Shown piece after piece: positions 53,914-64,000 of a stretch of 64,000 nucleotides of DNA. Location: positions 7,688,001-7,752,000 of the forward strand of contig OW051473.1 of assembly GCA_932521025.1 (NCBI GenBank), read 5' to 3'. The translations under genes were made by a program, and so were the position numbers. The number at the start of each line of letters is the position of its first letter. Position 1 is the stretch's first letter. The notes below the pieces were generated by a model, which was not told the DNA's origin, did no database searches, and was given only the letters and a program-made list of their open reading frames with translations. Source of the DNA: Oscheius onirici (lineage: Eukaryota; Nematoda; Chromadorea; Rhabditida; Rhabditidae).

Positions 53914-56792
53914 ATGGCCGAAGCACCTCAACCAGAATACAAAGCATACAGAAGGAGATGGATCTACTTGTTAGTAGCTATAGCAGTTAACTTCTCAAAT
54001 GGAAATGTGAGTTTTTCAGTAAAAATTATCCGAAAATTACAAACACGTCCTAAAAACTTCTTTCTCACTATTCAGTGAATCACGAGCGTTTGTATATAAC
54101 CTGAATCAAAGTTTCAAATAAGATGTTACACACGAATTCCCACGGCCAAAAATTTCGGAAGATCTAATTAGGAGACAGTTTCACAAAATTTCCAATTTCA
54201 GACCTGGATCACATATGCAGCCATCACCTTCTACACTAATGATTTTTACGCAAATAAAAATGCTGCCACATTTTTCAACACTATTTTTATGGTTCTCTCA
54301 ATACCTGTAGGATTTCTAGCGATATGGTGGACCGACAAGCGTGGATTGCGTTCTGCTGTGAGTTCTTGTCCCTCTTTGAAAAAAGACAACATTGATTTTG
54401 ACGCCTAAAGCAAACAATCAGTTTTCAGTTCCTCATAGGCGCCTGGACTAATTTTCTGGGAAATGTTATTCGATTTTTGGGTTCATGGAGCTGGATGCCA
54501 GAGAACGGACGGTTAGTTTCTTTACATTGTTCTGATATCATCGATGAAACAAGCGACGATGACAGCGCGACTAAGATCATTTTTTGTTCATGATGAAAGG
54601 CATCTGACGTGGTATCAAATTACTGTTTCCAGATTCCCAGTGGCGTTTATTGGACAGACAGTGGCAGCTTTTGCACAGCCCTTTGTAATGTTCCTACCGA
54701 CAAAACTGGCAGCTTTTTGGTTCCCTGAAAATGAACGAGCACTGGCTAATACGCTGGCCAGTATGTCCAATCCTATCGGTATCGCAGCAATGTACTCTAT
54801 CTCGCCACTGGTGGTCAGCAAAGATCATCCCGACAACTTCCAATGGCTGGTAAGTCGTCTGACTAAGGTCAAGGACTCTCTATAATGATCAGATGCCTTT
54901 AAAATGTCATTCTTATTGACTTGGCAGGCTATTGAGGACGTTCTAGTTATTGTGATAAGGGTGAAAGCACACAGATGGGTTCTTTCGTTCGCGTTACTCA
55001 TTCCACGTAGAATTGGGCACATTTGGATTGTAGCAGCTAGTAGTAGTAAATGTTCCTGATAAGATCCAGGAATTCGCAACTTTTCCTGGCAAAAACGTGC
55101 ACAGTTTGTTACGAGTAGTTGGCAATGTGTGAACTTGCTGACAAAAAAAGAGATATGAGGATGTCCAAGACAGACTTTTTCTCTTAGAAAATAAATCCAA
55201 TAAATCCAGGAATTCGCAACTTTTCCTGGCAAAAACGTGCACAGTTTGTTACGAGTAGTTGGCAATGTGTGAACTTGCTGACAAAAAAAGAGATATGAGG
55301 ATGTCCAAGACAGACTTTTTCTCTTAGAAAATAAATCCATGTCTTTCTACAACTGTACGAAAATCAGATACAAATACAACTAATTGTCAGTGATAACCTT
55401 TCTCTGTCTGTTGTGAGTTGCCCTAACCCTTACCGTTTCATTGTCAGCTGATTTGTTGTTGTAAAAGATAAGGCAGTCTATTGAGTGCAAAACTGACAAA
55501 GGGGTGAAAGTCCAAAAATAATGAATAAGATTTCCTGAAATTTTGGCATAACTTATGTATACCCTTTCAGACTGGTGGCTGTCTTGTAGGGGCTATTGTC
55601 ACTGCTGGCTTGTCTTTCTTCATCACTAGCAGCAATCCTCCGACTCCCGTCGCTCCATCTAAAGACTCTGGTGTCCGAGTTCCCGGATTCGCCGAAGGAA
55701 TCAAGAGATGTTTCAAGTCGAGAAGGTTCATGACTCTTGCCTGTACTCTCGGCGGCGGTGTTGGAGCCTTCAACGCTCTGTACAATAATCTACAGCCTGC
55801 TCTCTGCTCAAGGGTGAGAATAATATTTTTTTCTTATAATCTCGTCCATAGGGCTATTCCTCTGGATTCAACGGTGGAATGGGTTCATTGTTGATCATGT
55901 CTGGGCTCGTCGGAGCAGCAGTTAGTGGAATCATTGTCGATCAGACGGGCAAATTTGAACTGGTGGGTCAAGAAAAATTTAAGTATAGAATAACAACCTG
56001 CAGGTAATGAAAACTGCCTTCGGGTTTGCTGCAGTAGCTGCCTGCTCCCTCTCTATAGCTGTTGATTACGAAAACGAAACAGCCTGGATAGTTTCATCAA
56101 TTGTTCTTTTTGGACTTTTTGGTTTCGCTGTCTATCCCATCGGTCTGGAAGCCGGAGTAGAAGCTACCTATCCTGTAGCAGAAGCCACCTCGACGGGGCT
56201 TATCATCATGATGGGGTCAGTTATTTTAATCAGTTCCGTGACGCACTTTTTCTCCTTCGTGTTAACAAAAGAGAGAGTCAGAGAAAGGAACTCACCGGCT
56301 TGTTTAACAGATAAAGCTCACTGTCAACTCGATGTTTGATGCAAAATTTTATGTACGTATGTACGGGATAGCAACATTCTAGTGTTATCTAATCTTTGGC
56401 ACAGCCGCGGGGTGTCCCCAACTCGATGAACGTTGAAAGATTGAAAAAAGCTTTTTTTTTAGACAAATCGAGGGAGTTATTTTTGTTGTTGTCACAACGC
56501 TCCTGGCTCAAGATCCCGATCCGCATACACTGGCTATACAGACGTGTGTCAACGATAATGCCAACATTAAGACTGTTTTGATATGGAGGAGTAAGCTTAC
56601 TCGAATTGCCTCAGTCAAAACCTTTCAGATTCATTCCTTGCCTGGCTCGGAATCGTCATGCTCTTAATTATCCTCTTCGTTTTATTCTTCCGACCAAAGA
56701 ATCGCAGAAGAATGTTTGAGGCGGAAAAACTGGCTTTAGCTGCTAATGAGAAATCAAATGTTGAAGATGGGTCACTGAACGAGCATTTATGA
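53914..56792 (+). CDS. SLC49A3: SLC49A3 (MFSD7)-like major facilitator transporter
   Basis: Nine exons (53914-54006, 54202-54357, 54429-54511, 54633-54849, 55571-55813, 55852-55962, 56004-56215, 56463-56590, 56629-56792) give 468 residues with about 12 membrane segments. Family matches are YRRRWIYLLVAIAVNFSNG, FIGQTVAAFAQPFVMFLPTK, LAAFWFPENERA.AN, MSNPIGIA, TLGGGVGAFNALYN, GYSSGFNGGMGSL, VDQTGKFE and LFGLFGFAVYPIGLE..VE...PVAEATSTGLI. These fit SLC49A3 better than the FLVCR or DIRC2 branches. Intron 4 (721 nt) contains a 140-bp tandem duplication. The 3' end is convergent with the 14-3-3-like gene (147 nt apart). The substrate is unknown; haem or cofactors have been proposed for relatives. 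Confidence 0.9.
55064..55339. repeat. Two perfect tandem copies of a 140-bp unit
   Basis: The unit starts ATCCAGGAATTCGCAAC; copy 1 begins at 55064 and copy 2 at 55204. I saw no mismatch between them. Each copy contains a CCAGGAA...TTCCTGG hairpin. It lies inside intron 4 of the SLC49A3-like gene and creates a spurious long minus-strand frame. Confidence 0.95.
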
Positions 56793-56939
56793 AAAGACGG
56801 AAGAAGAATACAGCTCAGGAAAAATGCTTCCGATACGGAAAAGACTGTTACGTGTGTATAAAGAGAGAATATGAACCACTAGACAACTTCAAAATGAAGT
56901 GGGAGACTTACATTAAGTACAACAAAGAAGCGCGTGCGC

Positions 56940-58439
56940 TCACTCGCTGTCGTCTATAAGACCCTTGTCATGAATGGCGTCCGCAATCGTCTTCTTAATG
57001 GTGTCGATGGCCTTATTGGCGTCTTTCCAGTCATCATCGTCCAATGTGCCCTTGCCTCCAAACTTGGCCTCTTTGGCGTACGTCTCGCACAACTAAAGTC
57101 ATTTTGAAGCTTCTTTCAGTTTGTAATAAACCTTCATTGAGTCGTCGTCAGCCACGTCGAGATAACTTTTGCACAGTTTTGAGAAAGAAACGTAGATGCC
57201 TAGCCTTTCCGGATGATTCTTGTCCTTCCAAATTTTCTTTGCGCAAAGAGTCTGGTCGTAGTAGATCTCCTGTAAATGAGCGTCAAGGTCTTGTGATACA
57301 GTTTTGAAATTCGGTTTTGGTCAAAAGATGATTCGCTTCATGCACTTTTATTCTTGTCTAGATTAGATGTTATGAAAGCGATGTTCGTGAAAAATAGTGT
57401 TCTTTGGTGAAACATCGCAAATTCGGCTCTAGTTCTATTTCTCGGTTCAATGTTCTTGCTTCACAGTCTCAGCTGTTTCTGGTTGTTTCTGATTCAAGCT
57501 CCATTTTTCTTTATATTCCGGATTTTGTGAAGGTTACATGTGTCCAAAATGGAAAGGTTCGAAAGATTTCGAAATGTACTCATAGTTAAATGCTACTAAA
57601 ACAAAATCTCTGTCTTACTCACTTTTGATTTTTGCTAACGAGGAAAAAATGTGGTTCAGTCCAACTTATTGTAATCCTCATTATTTGGGACAGTTATGTA
57701 GATTTTCAATTTAATGCGCAAACCATCATTCACCTTGAGAGTATTCCAAGCTGTCTGTCGTTCATCTTCCCGCGCTACACGACTCAGTTTACTGAAGACG
57801 TCATAGACGGCCTCATTGTAGAGTGAGAGCCACACACCATCTTTTCTGGAAATTACCGTGAAATCAACAAAAATAACATATTACACTTACACAAGCTTTA
57901 TTTTGTCGAGCATTTCGACGCACCTATTACAGGCGTCTTTCTTATCCTCAAAGCTTGAACTGAAAAGGGCTGTTGAGGATACAAAATGACATCAGTGGTT
58001 ACCTGGTGACTTTTTCGCAGATGACTATGTTAATGGCCTCCATTTCTGAGAGCGTGAATTCGTTGTCTTTCTCCATCGTGTAGCTTAAAACGTTTTTGTT
58101 TTGAGTGGAAGCAAAGACGTCTTCAATTTATCACTTGCAATTAGAGAACATGTCGATTTCTCATATACTTTAAAAGGCTTGCCACAAGCTGTAAACAATC
58201 GGCTCTTAGCCGCTTTGTCTTTTGCATTTTTCTCTCTCGACGAGAGTTTTATTCCAATGTGTCACATCTCTCTGTGAGAAGAGAGACCCCATTTTATTCA
58301 ACCCTCTACTCGTTTTTCAACTCTCACCCTTCAAAATTGAATGCCGAAATTTGACTCACGGATAGATTTTCTCCACAGCTTCGTCAATTTTTGTCTCGTA
58401 GATGTTCCTGGCTTCAATAAAATCCTCTGTACGACCCAT
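56940..58439 (-). CDS. Highly divergent 14-3-3-like protein
   Basis: Six exons (58439-58360, 58083-58003, 57959-57891, 57845-57734, 57269-57132, 57092-56940) give 210 residues, shorter than the usual 245. The best anchor is KDKNHPERLGIYVSFSKL, which aligns with HPIRLGLALNFSVFYYEI of helix G/H of 14-3-3. Upstream, FTLSEMEAINIVICEKVTS fits helix C, and KDGVWLSLYNEAVYDVFSKL fits the KGDYYRYLAEVA segment. The all-helical character and the acidic tail (KGLIDDSE) also fit. The phosphopeptide-binding residues (Lys49, Arg56, Arg127, Tyr128, Asn173 in human numbering) appear replaced. The assignment is by pattern and spacing only. If right, it is a fold-retaining, non-canonical family member. Intron 4 is long (464 nt). 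Confidence 0.5.
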
Positions 58440-58662
58440 TTTGAAGGTTTTGAGAAGTTAAAAGGAGTCGTTGAGCGCGACACACAAACACCGAGAATAA
58501 AAATGAGTGACAGCTGTGAGAACAACAGAAAGAGAGGATCACCTACCCACTCAGAAAGTTCAAGAGAGTACTAGACAAAATCTAAGATGACATTCCAACA
58601 GGTGGATTAACATTGAGGGGGTTTGTGAGGGGGCGGTCTGTTCTCATTGTGACTTCTTACAC

Positions 58663-59351
58663 CTAGGAGAGGAGGGAGAAAAGGGACCTAGCCGCCAGAG
58701 GACCAACAAATGTCATGATTCCCGTGATAAACAACGAGAAAAGTTGAACCAACCTGGCCAGACAGAGGTTCCCATTGTTGTCTTCAAATCGAGAGTTAGG
58801 CGGCATAAAAGACCAAAAGCTCTCGCTCATTCCATAAAGTGCTCTCCGCAAGGGGCTCAATTGCAAGGTGCCTCCCTTTTTAGCGGACCTATTTACCTAT
58901 AGCTCCTGGCATATCCACAGATCACTTCCACATATCCGGCCGTCCCATTCGAGTCTATGAGAGAAATCCTCAAATCCCGTAGGGAGGCAGGTGTGATGTG
59001 TATAATTTGTTTCTGGGAGGCTAAAGCGCTGACAAATTGACATCTTCCAACCCATTCGAGATTTATAGGATCGTGTTGCATTTTTATCCTTCAGCCCGGG
59101 GGCATTGTCACATTTTCTCAAGCACTGCCGTAGACTCTTACTGGTATCTCAAACTGCCATGTGCTCCATATGTGCCCCGTGCCCCTCTTCTCGACCTCCT
59201 GATCTGAAAACAGAAGCATATGCTTTAGTCTGCCCTTCAGTCGTTTTCTCCCTCTCTTCCCTCTTCCTGAAAACCACAAACTTTGATCATTGTCAAGGAA
59301 ACGACCTGGCACAGGCTATAATTACGAGTAAAGACCTCACATCCATTCTGT
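58663..59351 (-). CDS. Unrecognised secreted or membrane protein
   Basis: Exons 59203-59142, 59088-58897 and 58855-58663 join in phase, with introns of 53 and 41 nt, and encode about 149 residues to the TAG stop. Features: a basic start (RRSRRGARG, furin-like), an extracellular-looking part with RCQFVSALASQKQII, SLIDSNGTAGYVEVICGY and ESFWSFMPPNSRF, and a hydrophobic C terminus (LVQLFSLFITGIMTFVGPLA) consistent with a GPI or tail anchor. The first exon is uncertain. An ATG at 59351 followed by MDVRSLLVIIACAR would supply a signal peptide or a 7-codon exon, but its splicing was not settled. The middle part has a CUB-like feel only. It is divergent from the + gene starting at 59390. Confidence 0.45.
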
Positions 59352-59389
59352 AGTATCTTGCCAGCCAATTAATCCCTTTTCCAGAAAGA

Positions 59390-59987
59390 ATGGAAGTAGA
59401 CAGTCCAAGGCAGTACAGCAGGAAAGATCTATTAGGAGCATGCAGTTTCATGGCCTCTCTTCAGACAGAAGTAGACGAAGAGCCGACCAGGATAGTGGAA
59501 ATGGTCTTCCATTCACCAAGAGGTATGATATTCTTGTAGATTTGAGAATACATGAGAGTTGGTATCAAAGCGATACAAGTTTTGATCTGCGTATTATGTT
59601 CTTACGAAAACCAATATCCGCAATAGAGGTTTGATTCTCTCAGCTTTATAAATGATGTACTTACTGGTGTCTGTTTAAACGTAAGGCGAGTTGTCACATT
59701 TTCAATCAGAACAGAAACCAAACGTGGAAAAATACGAAATTTTCTCGCAGTTCCCGAAAAAATGTCAACCTTTACGTATAAAAGAAATCACAGAATTCAG
59801 TCTATATTTACTTCCAGCATCTTCAAAAAGACACCTTCCGACAATCACGGAAGAAGACAGTGACATACCAGAAGGCAAGTTAACTTGTATACAAGCCATG
59901 ACCTAATTTCTTGCATATCGCATTACACGTGTTTATTTCAGCGACCATATCAAAGACAGCCGTCGGGAAGTGAATCGACTTCTGTGA
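59390..59987 (+). CDS. Small hydrophilic protein, unrecognised
   Basis: Three exons (59390-59522, 59710-59878, 59942-59987) join in phase to give 115 residues. TTTTCCAG ends 5 bases before the ATG, as for a trans-spliced start. The sequence has no signal peptide or membrane span. It contains KDLLGACSFMASLQTEVDEE, EKYEIFSQFPKKCQPLRIKE and an acidic ITEEDSDIPEG before a basic end (DSRREVNRLL). An alternative GC-AG donor 4 bases earlier (after 59874) would give a different short tail. No family was recognised. It starts 38 bases from the putative start of the minus-strand neighbour. Confidence 0.5.
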
Positions 59988-60562
59988 CTCCCACATCTGT
60001 TACTGGACTAAACGATTTGTTTTGTGTGTCAGCTTTGCGGGTCGCGTGCCCTCAACTATTCATGTTTTGGCCTCTCTTCACAAGCTCATACATTCCCATT
60101 GTGGCACTAAATGTGTTCCTTTCCCCAATTCAATCTCCTCAACGAGTTATTTCGATGTGATTTCTTATATTTGCTGTTTAGTGACCAAAAGTTGACTACC
60201 ACAATTTGTGTCATGTGCCTTTGCAATGAATATCAGTTGTTCATCATCTCGAGAAGTGGATCAGCTGTTCTTAGGGAGAGAAAATAAATGCTGTAAATGT
60301 TTTGAAATTGTTCTTCGAGACGAGGCAATTCATTTCCGCGGACCCATTCAAACTCAGCATACACATTTTTCCAACGATTTTGTGCAAAAAGTATTGTCAA
60401 TCTCCATTAGTTGGTTCGCACTATCTCTATGCTAAATCTACGCTCTCTGATTGCCCGTCCCCAAGGCATTTTCACAAATTTCATGCTCAGCGTTCCTTCC
60501 TCGCAAAGTTCTATTCCAGTCCTTTCAGACCTAAATAAAGCAACAAACAGCTCAACCCAGGT
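59988..60562. other. Spacer upstream of the tetraspanin gene
   Basis: No supported gene. CCTTTCAG at about 60530 lies 33 bases before the tetraspanin ATG and may be a leader splice acceptor. Confidence 0.4.
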
Positions 60563-62542
60563 ATGTCGTCCACGCCGCTGCTGGGTGCCCCGCCCCCACC
60601 AGAGCTCGCCATGGCGGGCTGTGTTAGCATACTTCGAGGAGTTGTCTTCATCCTCAACATTGTATTTTGGGTAAATTTTACTCTCTTACATTCTTTTCAC
60701 ACTAATTCCGTGAAAGTTTTAGTAAAATTTCTGTAAAAATCCTAGACTTTCCAACAAGGAACCACACTTCTCTCACGTCGCTCTTGACTAAAAACCTGCT
60801 ATAATGTACTGAATCATTGGAAGTCTAGGTTTAGCATGTTTCTGGACCGGTGACCGCACTTTCTTTGGCAAACATTAATATTTTTGGCGTAGGAGGGTCG
60901 GTTCTTACCCCTCAGCTCCGATTGCTACAATAAATTGCCTGTCCGGAGTTGCGTACGCAGGAAGAACATATGTTGAAAAATGTGGCGACTATGAATTCTA
61001 ATTTACAGCCATTAGATGGAGGCTTTGACTCTATTAGGAAGCTTGTGAGATCCCACGCTAGGATTTTGAAGGCACAATCGCGTAAAATTGGTGCACCCCC
61101 GGGCTGTAACGAAGTTTACGAGTTTTTGGAAACAAAACAGGCTTTGTTCATTATTCATCAGTGTTTTTGAGGGCAATAGAAAGCCTTTACACTCACTTTC
61201 GTGGGGTAGCCATGCGATCCTTGGGGCCTCTGCCGACGAGCTCATTCGAGAGAGGATTGACACCTGCTCGCGTTTTGCAAATCGCAGTGTATCAGTCATA
61301 AAAATTGAATAATGAGCGGAACGCGTTTCCCGTTTCTAGACCTGATTGTTTTTTGTTTAGATTGCCGGATTAATACTGCTCGGACTCGGATTATGGCTTC
61401 TGTTCGACCCAGCTGCCTCTGACTTTTTCGCCCTCCATTCAGCACATCCTGGTAAACATTTGAAGAAGGTTTAGACTCTTCCAGGTTCGTTCCGGATCGT
61501 GGCAGCTCTTCTTATCGGCGCCGGTCTAATAATAACTCTTACGGGATGTTGCGGCTGTTGTGGAGCCTGGAAGACCAGCTCAGGAGCTCTCTGCGGCGTA
61601 AGTTACCCATACGATCATTAACACTCATTCGATATGCAAGAGAGCCGTTGAGAGCATGGGTATGCATGTTAGGAGAGCCATTCCGTGAGACTCTTTTGAC
61701 ATGCAGATCTTTTGTTTTTGTTTTCGTCCCACGGCAACATGTCGGACAGATTTAACGAAGGCTCGTAAACAACGAAAACTAGGGATTTCAGTTCTTCTTC
61801 GTCCTGGTCCTCGTTTTCTGTCTGGAACTGGCTGCAGCTTTTATCGCCTACAACAAACAAGAACAGATCCGAAACTATGTCGAGAGCAGCATGTACGACA
61901 CAATTCGGAACAAGTACGCGTCGGATAGCAGCTATCAGGCTGCCATGGATAGCATCCAAGAAAACGTCTGCTTTTTTTTAGCGAATTTGAATTATAAATT
62001 CCAGTTGAAATGCTGTGGAGTGAAATCCTATGCCGATTGGCTAGAAGCGAGTTGGGAAAAGAAGACTCCTCCGACAACGGAAGACGAATCGTCTTCCCAT
62101 AGAATGGAACACGGAATTGGAGCTGTCGGCGGAGGAAAAGGAAATGGATTTGGTAATTTGACTTTATTTGCATCCAACATAACATTTTAGGACGTGTTCC
62201 GGGCTCTTGCTGTAACGACCACGGCAAAGAGCAATATCCCGGAACTTGTGGCAAGTCTTTCAATCAGGCTCCACTCAAGACATACAAGGATTTCCTGCAT
62301 CCTACCGTAGAAAACGTTTATTTTCTTTTATTCAAAGAGCGTTTCAGGGTTGCGCTGAAGCTCTGTACACCTCAATTCACAGTCATCTCGACTGGGTCAT
62401 CTTCTTCTGTGTTTTAGTCGGATCCCTTCAAGTAAGCCGCTTCCAGTAAAGTTCAGCAAACAATTTTCAGCTTCTCGGAATGGTGTTGGCCATGACTCTG
62501 TGCTGTTGTTTTTCGCGGGACGAGAAACAATACAACTACTAA
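60563..62542 (+). CDS. Tetraspanin
   Basis: Eight exons (60563-60670, 61361-61451, 61485-61597, 61792-61965, 62005-62152, 62191-62306, 62348-62431, 62471-62542) give 301 residues. Four membrane spans are visible: ILRGVVFILNIVFWIAG..., ALLIGAGLIITLTGCCG, FFVLVLVFCLELAAAFIAY and WVIFFCVLVGSLQLLGMVLAM. The large loop carries the diagnostic CCG (LKCCGVKSYADW), a second GSCCNDH and later paired cysteines, with an insert of about 45 residues (TTEDESSSH...GGGKGNGFG) between them. The N terminus has a Pro-rich stretch (LLGAPPPPELA). The cytoplasmic end is CCCFSRDEKQYNY. Tetraspanins organise membrane microdomains. Intron 1 is long (690 nt). An AATAAA lies about 70 nt after the stop. Confidence 0.93.
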
Positions 62543-63069
62543 ACGGACCATGGAATAGTGTCGACTATCGCTAAAAGAAAGCTTTCTAGTGCTAACAAAA
62601 TGTGCTGAAGGTTTAATAAAAACGTTGTTTTGAGATTTTTTTTCTGGAAGATTTATTTTGCTGTTCTAAATAAACGTTTTTGGTATACACAGTTTAGTCT
62701 ATTTTCATGAAGCTTTTCTCGTAGAAGCTCTTTTCTCCTGGTTTCGCCCGACTGAAAACGTGAGAAAAGACCTTGGCTGATATATGAGTTCAGGACATTT
62801 TAAATGGAGTCAAACTGAAATTAAATTGTCCCTTCTTCTTACCGCTGTCATATTCTGAAATAAAAATATAGATACAATCTGTGTTTTTCAAAAAATTCAA
62901 CCTCAAAATGTCCAAGTTCTCCGCTCTACTGTGGTTAACTGCTGCGCATTACCCACACGGCTATTGATTTTCGCGGTGGGAGCCCGCCGTTTCCCAAGAA
63001 TTATCGCCGCTTTTATATCACTATAATGCGTCGGCTATCAAAAACAGTCCACTGAAGATCAACGATAGT
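62543..63069. other. Spacer between tetraspanin and the WASHC2-like gene
   Basis: Contains the tetraspanin 3' UTR. A possible 35-codon two-exon minus-strand frame (MTASGETRRKELLREKLHEN) between about 62855 and 62655 was seen but is too short to support. Confidence 0.4.
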
Positions 63070-64000
63070 ATGGAAGAAAAACTGCTTCGCGAAGCATCAA
63101 ACTGGACACTTCAACAGGACGAGGAGGTGAGCATTTAACACAAATTTTTGTTTATTTTCTGATTCAGGTCCGGCTCCTTTTGGAAAATTTCCAAAATGGC
63201 GTGTCAAATACGGGTGCTCGGCTAAATTTAAATATTGAACAGCTCAAGGTGAAAGTTTGTCAGTTTTTCAAAATCTCGAGAGGACAAATACAATTCAGTA
63301 AGCACGGATTGCGGTATCCAGCAGCTAAATACACAGCTAGCCTTATTGAAAAATGCCAAATTTGTCGAAAATACTGTGGAAGAAGAAGATTCGAGGCCTA
63401 TACCTATTCCGCCAACAGTTGCTGTAAGGTTCTTGTGTTAATCTTAATCTTTTTTAGTTTTCCAAAGAAGAAATGGTCAGAATAGTCGTTGATTCAGTAA
63501 AAAATACTCTGAAAAATGTCACGACACGATTACATTGGGATAGAGTGAGTGTTTCCTGTTTTCTTAAGTTTACATACTTTTAGGATCCCCTCGGCATTGA
63601 ATGCTTGCCATCTTTCAATGATGAAGCTTTCAACACCTACAGTCTAGGTCCGTCTCGGCCTCCTCCTCAGATTGTGCATCAAACTAGGTATTTCAACATT
63701 ATAATCTTTCAAGAACTTGTTTAGAATGGAGGCAGATGCTGTGAGTCTTCAAGAACAACGACTAGATGCTCCGACGATACCGTAAGGAAACAGTTTTGCT
63801 TTTTTTACGCGACTGCTTTTAGAAAAATGGTACCCCCTGCTGCAACTATCCCTATTGCGGTTCAAAATGGCTTTGGAGATTGCAGTTCCGAGGAGTCGGA
63901 GCCAGAGGTGAAAATTTCAAGGTAACATTTATAATTTCAAGTCATTCAAAATGTTCAAGTGTTCAAAAGATTCCTGAACCCCCTTCTATGGATGGATTCA
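63070..64000 (+). CDS. WASHC2/FAM21-like N-terminal part (runs off window)
   Basis: Exons 63070-63126, 63168-63248, 63283-63423, 63458-63544, 63584-63687, 63725-63781, 63823-63907 and 63970 onward join in phase, about 206 residues so far. The order of elements matches the conserved head of FAM21: a Trp-containing start (LREASNWTLQQDEE), VRLLLENFQNGV, a STDCG..QLNTQLALLKNAKFVENTV segment like the family's ATDC...NVF..F..L.NTQF.E.RVY, then a linker helix (VRIVVDSVKNTLKNV) and an acidic stretch (CSSEESEPE). FAM21 is the long, unstructured-tail subunit of the endosomal WASH complex. The match is weak outside the N-terminal helices, so another WASH-head-like protein is possible. The rest of the gene lies beyond base 64000. 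Confidence 0.5.

Noticed and set aside
54825-55340. 171-codon minus-strand frame with internal repeats
   Set aside because: It is produced by the 140-bp tandem duplication inside an SLC49A3 intron, not by a gene.
59871-59880. GC-AG intron donor (GAAG|GCAAGT)
   Set aside because: A normal GT donor 4 bases downstream (GCAA|GTTAAC) keeps an equally good frame, so the GC donor is not required.

Overview
The window reads as nuclear DNA of a nematode, about 42% GC. Exons are short, and most introns are 36-60 nt with GT...TTTTCAG or TTTTAG ends. Several genes belong to nematode-restricted or nematode-expanded families: a DUF273 glycosyltransferase-like protein, a transthyretin-like protein, an SXP/RAL-2 (DUF148) protein and a Ly-6-like protein. 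In about half of the genes a splice-acceptor-like tract ends 1-20 nt before the ATG, as expected for spliced-leader addition. Exon models were built by eye from both strands, and phases were checked codon by codon for nearly all of them.

Layout. 0.5-4 kb: a type I membrane protein with a repetitive tail (-), an unrecognised gene (-) and a small secreted Cys-rich protein (+). 4-12 kb: mostly non-coding, with one doubtful gene near 9.2-10.4 kb. 12.2-16 kb: a SoxD HMG-box transcription factor (+). 16.3-17.35 kb: a diverged three-copy tandem repeat. 17.5-31.3 kb: three minus-strand genes, namely a Skeletor-like DM13 protein, a DUF273 protein and a second, very divergent DM13 protein. 31.5-37 kb: a cluster of small secreted or surface proteins (Ly-6-like, transthyretin-like, cathepsin D-like aspartic protease, SXP/RAL-2). 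37.5-48.7 kb: TMEM184 (-), attractin (+) and TMEM254 (-). 48.7-53.9 kb: a gene-poor block holding a mir-100/let-7 microRNA cluster on the + strand. 53.9-64 kb: an SLC49A3-like transporter (+), a degenerate 14-3-3-like protein (-), an orphan secreted or membrane gene (-), a small orphan gene (+), a tetraspanin (+) and the start of a WASHC2/FAM21-like gene (+) that runs off the window.

Most striking observations. (1) One intron of the DUF273 gene is itself a foldback element with about 100-bp terminal inverted repeats, starting CAGGTTGG and flanked by TA duplications. Splicing restores exactly the uninterrupted reading frame, so this looks like a transposon-born intron. (2) Mature mir-100 in its canonical bilaterian form sits 136 nt upstream of let-7. 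(3) A 14-3-3 fold protein appears to have lost every phosphopeptide-binding residue. (4) Two consecutive introns in the first gene share a 27-28-nt identical 3' end. (5) The second DM13 protein has lost the DM13 cysteine in both of its domains.
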